NCBI GenBank assembly: GCA_900545445.1
Contig: UQZH01000065.1
Location: 1 to 9,401 of the forward strand
Reading direction: 5' to 3'
Origin: an uncultured Collinsella sp.
GTDB lineage: Bacteria; Actinomycetota; Coriobacteriia; Coriobacteriales; Coriobacteriaceae
Length of the DNA: 9,401 nucleotides
The position numbers and the translations under genes are program-made. This document shows positions 6,407-9,401 of this stretch, piece by piece (the stretch's first letter is position 1; every line of letters begins with the position of its first letter). Under the pieces are notes generated by a model. That model saw only the letters and a program-made list of their open reading frames with translations. It had not been told where the DNA came from and did no database searches.

Positions 6407-6624
6407 GCAAGGGTCCCCCCCTCACGCGACGTGCAAAATCGCGAGTATTCTGCAAATTCCACCGTTCCGGATGCCCCTCAGAGACGAAAAAGCAAAAAAA
6501 CAGCCCCCGTTTTAGCGTCGTCAGAGCCAAAACGGGGGCTGTTCCGTGCTTCAACCAGCTGGTAAAAATCTTTACCTTGCTGAATACTCTCAATTTTGCA
6601 CGTCGCAGGCGGGGGTACCTTTGC
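6407..6624. repeat. 218-bp nested palindrome between tex and the transaldolase gene
   Basis: Two 30-nt arms (6426-6455 and 6577-6606) match in inverted orientation at 27 of 30 positions. Flanking them, GCAAGGGTCCCCC (from 6407) is complementary to GGGGGTACCTTTGC (6611-6624) with two mismatches and a 1-nt offset. At the centre lies a perfect 15-bp inverted repeat (6499-6513 and 6529-6543). An additional small hairpin, GGTAAA-AATC-TTTACC, sits at 6561-6576. The whole element starts 9 nt after the tex stop codon. Its architecture parallels the element at 4007-4168, but the arm sequences differ. It may be a dispersed palindromic repeat that has taken on the terminator role in this convergent gap. 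Confidence 0.75.
6486..6543 (-). terminator. Intrinsic terminator for the minus-strand transaldolase transcript
   Basis: The perfect 15-bp stem AACAGCCCCCGTTTT (6499-6513) with AAAACGGGGGCTGTT (6529-6543) has a 15-nt loop. Read on the minus strand, the stem is followed by a T-run interrupted only by GC (complement of AAAAAGCAAAAAAA at 6487-6500). That is the signature of an intrinsic terminator for leftward transcription, about 240 nt after the transaldolase stop. On the plus strand the stem is followed by CCGTGCTTC, with no T-run, so tex is not obviously terminated by it. Confidence 0.7.
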
Positions 6625-6679
6625 CCACGGCAGGATTGGAGGCCGATCACCAACCTACCGGCAAGCTCGTGTCGGCAGC

Positions 6680-6747
6680 CCCGGCCTTTCCTTTGCCTAG
6701 CGCGACCCTCGCGAAGCGCGTGAGCGATAGGGAAAGGAAAGGCCGGG
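6680..6747. repeat. Palindrome with 24-nt arms just downstream of the transaldolase gene
   Basis: The arm at 6680-6703 (begins CCCGGCCTTTCCTTT) and the arm at 6724-6747 (ends AAAGGAAAGGCCGGG) are complementary at 22 of 24 positions around a 20-nt loop rich in CGCG. It begins 33 nt after the transaldolase stop on the minus strand. No T-run follows on either strand, so it is not a canonical terminator. It could protect the 3' end of the transaldolase mRNA, or be a dispersed repeat. The structure is certain; the role is inferred. Confidence 0.7.
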
Positions 6748-6779
6748 ACGAACAACCCGCGGCGCAGCCAGTGCTCGCG

Positions 6780-7484
6780 TTACGGCAGGATATGGAAACC
6801 GAGCGAGGCGATATCCTTGGCAAAGCCGCGCACGGTATCGAGCGAGACCTCGTACGGGTCGCGGCCGATGTTCTTGCGCTTGGCCAGGATGCTGTTGGGC
6901 ACCGTGATGATCTGGCAACCGCAGGCCTCGGCCTGGTAAATGTTGATGAGCTCGCGCGTGGACGCCCACAGGACCTCGCAATTGGGCTTGGCGGCGGCCT
7001 TCTTGACCGACTCCGTCATAAATGGAATGGGGTCGACGCCGGTGTCGGCAATGCGGCCGGCAAAGAGCGAGATGATGGACGGCGTCTCAGCGTCAACGGC
7101 CTCGACCATCTCGTCGACCTGCTTAGGCGTAAAGATGGTAGTGACGTTGACCTTGATGCCGTCGGCCGAAAGCTTGCGGACCAGCTCGGCGGTGGACTCG
7201 CCCTTGGTGGTCACGCACGGGATCTTGACGTAGACGTTCTCGGCCCAGGTAGCGATCTCGCGAGACTCAGCCTCCATGGTCTCGACGTCGTCGGCAAAGA
7301 CCTCAAACGAGACGGAAACGTCGGTGATGTGGGCCAGGACCTCCTTGGCAAACGCGCGGTAATCCGTCACGCCGCCCTTCTTCATAAGGGACGGGTTGGT
7401 CGTGAAACCCTGAACGTTGCCGTTCTCGTACATGTCGAGCATGCCCTCGAGGTTTGCACCGTCAGCGAACACCTTGATTGCCAT
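6780..7484 (-). CDS. Small transaldolase-family protein (FSA/Staphylococcus-type)
   Basis: This is a 234-residue class I aldolase of the short transaldolase/fructose-6-phosphate aldolase group. These are cytosolic TIM barrels that transfer or release dihydroxyacetone units from sugar phosphates. Visible signatures are FADGANL near the start (6-12), GFTTNPSLM (26-34), and the Schiff-base lysine Lys87 in VYVKIPC. The GESTAELVRKLSADGIKVNVT segment follows, and then SLFAGRIADTGVDP. The sequence resembles the Staphylococcus-type transaldolase subgroup more than the longer classical TalB. The start at 7484 (MAIKVFADG) is preceded by AAAGGA (7494-7499) at 9 nt spacing. An upstream in-frame ATG at 7508 would place that ribosome site inside the gene. 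It shares its strand with the HAD gene 210 nt upstream and converges on tex. Whether it acts as transaldolase or fructose-6-phosphate aldolase cannot be decided from sequence alone. Confidence 0.9.
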   Translation of the reverse strand: MAIKVFADGANLEGMLDMYENGNVQGFTTNPSLMKKGGVTDYRAFAKEVLAHITDVSVSFEVFADDVETMEAESREIATWAENVYVKIPCVTTKGESTAELVRKLSADGIKVNVTTIFTPKQVDEMVEAVDAETPSIISLFAGRIADTGVDPIPFMTESVKKAAAKPNCEVLWASTRELINIYQAEACGCQIITVPNSILAKRKNIGRDPYEVSLDTVRGFAKDIASLGFHILP

Positions 7485-7589
7485 CTGCCTGATTCCTTTC
7501 GCTTGCACATGGGCGTTGCACTGCTAAACACTTTACCTATGTTTATCAAGGCGTGAGCTGCGGGTTTTTATCTTCTCGGCGAACGGTAT

Positions 7590-7605
7590 AAACGCTTTAG
7601 CGTTT
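7590..7605. repeat. Short perfect hairpin in the HAD/transaldolase gap
   Basis: AAACGC (7590-7595) and GCGTTT (7600-7605) pair around a TTTA loop. TT follows on the plus strand, completing TTTTT at 7603-7607, but no plus-strand gene lies upstream. On the minus strand it lies about 106 nt before the transaldolase start and could be a leader structure. A second small hairpin, GCAAAA-CGA-TTTTGC, is at 7625-7639. Neither has an assignable function. Confidence 0.35.
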
Positions 7606-7640
7606 TTGAGCACACCCTCCAGCGGCAAAACGATTTTGCA

Positions 7641-7691
7641 GGGCGGGCCGATTTGAACCGCCCGCCGCGGGTGAACGGTAATTGGCGGTTC
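7641..7691 (-). terminator. Two mutually exclusive hairpins after the HAD gene; possible weak terminator
   Basis: On the minus strand, the first segment (7691-7684, GAACCGCC) can pair with the second (7662-7655, GGCGGTTC), a perfect 8 bp. The second can instead pair with a third (GGGCGG at 7663-7658 with CCGCCC at 7646-7641). The first arm begins 3 nt after the HAD stop codon. No proper T-run follows, only a TTTT further on, so termination would be weak or factor-dependent. The pairing is visible; the function is a guess. Confidence 0.3.
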
Positions 7692-7694
7692 CCG

Positions 7695-8522
7695 CTAGAT
7701 CAACCCAAAGTGACGCATCGCTGTGACGGTACCGTCGTGTGCGACATCGTCAGTCACGTAGTCGGCGACCGCTTTGACCTCGGACATGGCGTTGCCCATG
7801 GCCACGGCCGTCTCGACGGCAGCGAGCATGCCCAGGTCGTTACCCGAATCGCCGAAGCCAAAGGTGCGCGCGTTGCCGGTGCGACCCAGGTATTCCAGCG
7901 CTCGCGCCACGCCCACGCCCTTGTCAATGCCCTTGGGGCTCAGCTCGCGATTCTGACCACCGGTGTTGCACAGCGCAAACTCGCGGTCGATAAAGCCATC
8001 ATCGTTGGCTACGCGAGCCAGGTCGCTCGCGACGATGCATACCTTGCCCACGCGCAGACGGCCGTCGACGCGCATTTCCTCGGTGCTGTGCACCACAGAA
8101 GTGCCGATCAGAGACGGCTGCTCAACACCCGCGGGTTCCAGGGCAAAAGTAGCCACGTTGGTCTCGAAAAAGGCCTCAATCCCTGCCGCGGCCATACGGC
8201 GTGCGAGCTCCGCGATAACGTCCTCGTCAAAGCAGTCCTCATGCACCACGCGTCCCTCGATCTCGAGCGTCGCTCCCGCCATGGCAACGACACCCGCAGG
8301 CTCCAAAGCGCGCAGGCCATCGGCAATTAGCCACAGGGGACGACCCGTGCAGATAAATGTCTGGTGACCCGCATTGCGCAGACGACCAAATGCATCGACA
8401 ACAGCCTTCGACGGATGGACTGCATTGAAGTCCTTATCGGTCATATCGTCGGGATCGAACGACGTCAGCGTGCCGTCCACGTCAAAAAAGAGCACAGCGG
8501 ATTCGGGGCACGCATCAATCAT
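7695..8522 (-). CDS. Cof-type HAD-superfamily phosphatase (HAD-IIB)
   Basis: This is a 275-residue cytosolic HAD hydrolase of the Cof/IIB group, which usually dephosphorylates sugar phosphates or other small phosphorylated metabolites. All catalytic motifs are present. Motif I is FFDVDGTLT, with nucleophile Asp14 and acid/base Asp16. Motif II is FICTGRP (Thr59), a likely motif III lysine lies in SPKGIDKG (Lys201), and motif IV is GDSGND (224-229), binding magnesium. The segment between motifs II and III (about 65-190) forms the type IIB cap that sets substrate choice. The ending AMGNAMSEVKAVADYVT is typical of Cof proteins. I chose the ATG at 8522 because AAAGGA (8534-8529) lies 6 nt upstream; an earlier ATG at 8558 would place that site inside the gene. 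Length is normal. It is divergent from the methyltransferase gene. The substrate is not predictable. Confidence 0.92.
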   Translation of the reverse strand: MIDACPESAVLFFDVDGTLTSFDPDDMTDKDFNAVHPSKAVVDAFGRLRNAGHQTFICTGRPLWLIADGLRALEPAGVVAMAGATLEIEGRVVHEDCFDEDVIAELARRMAAAGIEAFFETNVATFALEPAGVEQPSLIGTSVVHSTEEMRVDGRLRVGKVCIVASDLARVANDDGFIDREFALCNTGGQNRELSPKGIDKGVGVARALEYLGRTGNARTFGFGDSGNDLGMLAAVETAVAMGNAMSEVKAVADYVTDDVAHDGTVTAMRHFGLI

Positions 8523-8560
8523 ATGGGTTCCTTTCGAGAATAAGGGCAAACGAAGCATCC

Positions 8561-8570
8561 ATCATATAAT
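8561..8570. promoter_or_regulatory. Overlapping divergent -10 elements between the HAD and methyltransferase genes
   Basis: TATAAT (8565-8570, plus strand) is a perfect -10 hexamer 27 nt before the methyltransferase ATG. On the minus strand TATGAT (8566-8561) matches 5 of 6 bases about 38 nt before the HAD ATG. The two overlap by two bases. Neither has a convincing -35 hexamer at normal spacing, so support comes from the -10 sequences and the short divergent gap alone. Confidence 0.4.
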
Positions 8571-8597
8571 GGAGCGACGCAACCAGAGAGGTCATCC

Positions 8598-9401
8598 ATG
8601 GAATTTTACGCAAGCTGCCCCGAGGGCTTTGAGTCCGCACTCGCCGATGAGCTTAAACGCCTCGGGCTTTCGCATGTTCGCCGGCTGAAGGGCCGCGCTA
8701 CATTTGAGGGCGAGCTCGAGCAAGGCTACCGCGCCTGTCTGTGGTCGCGACTGGCGAGCCGCGTGTTCGTGGTGCTCGGGCGCTTTGAGGCGCATGATGC
8801 CGATGAACTGTACGATAGCGTTTACGACATCGCCTGGGAGAGCATCGTCCGCCCCGGCGCCACCATCGCCATCACCGCCCGCGGCGTGACCGAGCAGCTG
8901 CGCAACACGCGCTTCTCGGCCCTGCGCGCCAAGGACGCGCTGTGCGACCGCCTGGCCGAGACCACGGGTCGTCGCGCCGATGTCGACGCCGCCGACCCCG
9001 ATGTACACCTACTGCTTTCGCTGCGCCAGCGCCGCGCGAGCATAAGCCTGGACCTTTCGGGCGACCCGCTGTTCAAGCGCCTGCCGCCCGCGGCGACCCG
9101 TGCCGGCGAGGGCGCGCACGTGTTGCGCCCCGACTACGCCGCCCTGGTGCTGGCGCAGGTCGGCTGGACCGCACTGTGCGAGCGCGAGCTGACGGCCGAC
9201 GATTACGAGAACGAAGCCCTGCCCACGCTGGTCGACGCCTCGTGCGCCGGCGGCGGTCTGCTGTTGGAAGCCGTGAACATCCTGACTGACCGCGCCCCGG
9301 GTTTTGCACGCAAGCACTGGGGTTTTGAGGGCTGGCAGCTGCATGATGCCGCCCTGTGGGAGCAGCTGCTTGCCGAGGCGCGCGAGCGCGAGGCGGCAGC
9401 G
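8598..9401 (+). CDS. RlmL-like class I SAM-dependent 23S rRNA methyltransferase (3'-truncated by window edge)
   Basis: The first 268 codons of an RlmL-type rRNA guanine-N2 methyltransferase are visible, with no stop before the window ends. It begins MEFYASCPEGFE as in the family. A THUMP RNA-binding domain follows (about 45-155), closing with SLDLSGDPLFKR (150-161). The start of the methyltransferase domain is seen in LVDASCAGGGLLLEA (211-225) and TDRAPGFARKHWGFEGW. The same segment of the E. coli protein has DPMCGSGT and a very similar DRAPG...WGF.GW run, which makes the family clear. The usual KRGYR after the THUMP domain is KRLPPA here, and motif I has Ala217 in place of its first glycine. 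GAGAGG (8586-8591), 6 nt upstream, supports the ATG. Whether it is the fused RlmKL form or the single-domain form lies beyond the window. The NPPY motif cannot be seen. Confidence 0.88.
   Translation, partial: MEFYASCPEGFESALADELKRLGLSHVRRLKGRATFEGELEQGYRACLWSRLASRVFVVLGRFEAHDADELYDSVYDIAWESIVRPGATIAITARGVTEQLRNTRFSALRAKDALCDRLAETTGRRADVDAADPDVHLLLSLRQRRASISLDLSGDPLFKRLPPAATRAGEGAHVLRPDYAALVLAQVGWTALCERELTADDYENEALPTLVDASCAGGGLLLEAVNILTDRAPGFARKHWGFEGWQLHDAALWEQLLAEAREREAAA

Noticed and set aside
6529..6576. Plus-strand terminator for tex at the 15-bp stem or the GGTAAA hairpin
   Set aside because: No T-run follows on the plus strand (CCGTGCTTC and TTGC), so only the minus-strand direction is supported.
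6334..6755. Open frames on both strands through the tex/transaldolase gap
   Set aside because: They run through inverted repeats and terminator structure, have no domain and no start signal, and the gap is better explained as palindromic repeats.
6546..7556. Plus-strand open frame of 336 codons over the transaldolase gene
   Set aside because: It is antisense to a well-identified transaldolase, and its beginning lies in the palindrome.
7653..8330. Plus-strand open frame of 225 codons over the HAD gene
   Set aside because: It is the antisense shadow of a gene with all four HAD motifs.

Overview
The window is high-GC, densely packed bacterial chromosome with strong AAG/GAG/CTC codon preference and short leaders. 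The gene set (OFA-type MFS carrier, Staphylococcus-type small transaldolase, Tex, an RlmL-like methyltransferase) and the style of the sequence suggest an actinobacterial gut anaerobe of the Coriobacteriia, most likely Collinsella. That assignment is an inference; there is no rRNA or marker gene to confirm it.

Layout. Positions 1-292 (minus strand) hold the N-terminal DNA-binding part of a LysR-type regulator, cut off by the window edge. It is divergent from a three-gene plus-strand operon: a short-chain dehydrogenase (526-1407), an OFA-family MFS carrier (1474-2730) and a Gfo/Idh/MocA-family oxidoreductase (2800-3840), closed by a clear intrinsic terminator (3914-3948). The layout reads as a LysR-controlled uptake-and-oxidation module for an unidentified small molecule. 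One carrier brings it in and two NAD(P)-dependent dehydrogenases act on it.

A 409-base gene-free stretch (3841-4249) follows. It holds that terminator, a 162-bp nested palindrome (4007-4168) with a possible promoter inside it, and a perfect 9-bp hairpin (4171-4193). Next comes tex (4250-6397), encoding the RNA-binding transcription accessory protein. A second gene-free stretch of 382 bases (6398-6779) contains another large nested palindrome (6407-6624), whose 15-bp core works as a minus-strand intrinsic terminator, and a separate 24-bp-arm palindrome (6680-6747). Two minus-strand genes follow: a small transaldolase (6780-7484) and a Cof-type HAD phosphatase (7695-8522). Divergent from the latter, a RlmL-like 23S rRNA methyltransferase starts at 8598 and runs off the window end.

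The genes look like ordinary accessory and housekeeping metabolism. The most unusual material is between the genes. Nearly every intergenic gap carries a long, often nested, inverted repeat, and tex is bracketed by two of them. These look like dispersed palindromic repeats of the REP or MITE kind, some of which seem to serve as terminators or promoter carriers. I saw no CRISPR array, tRNA, rRNA, intact transposase or phage gene.
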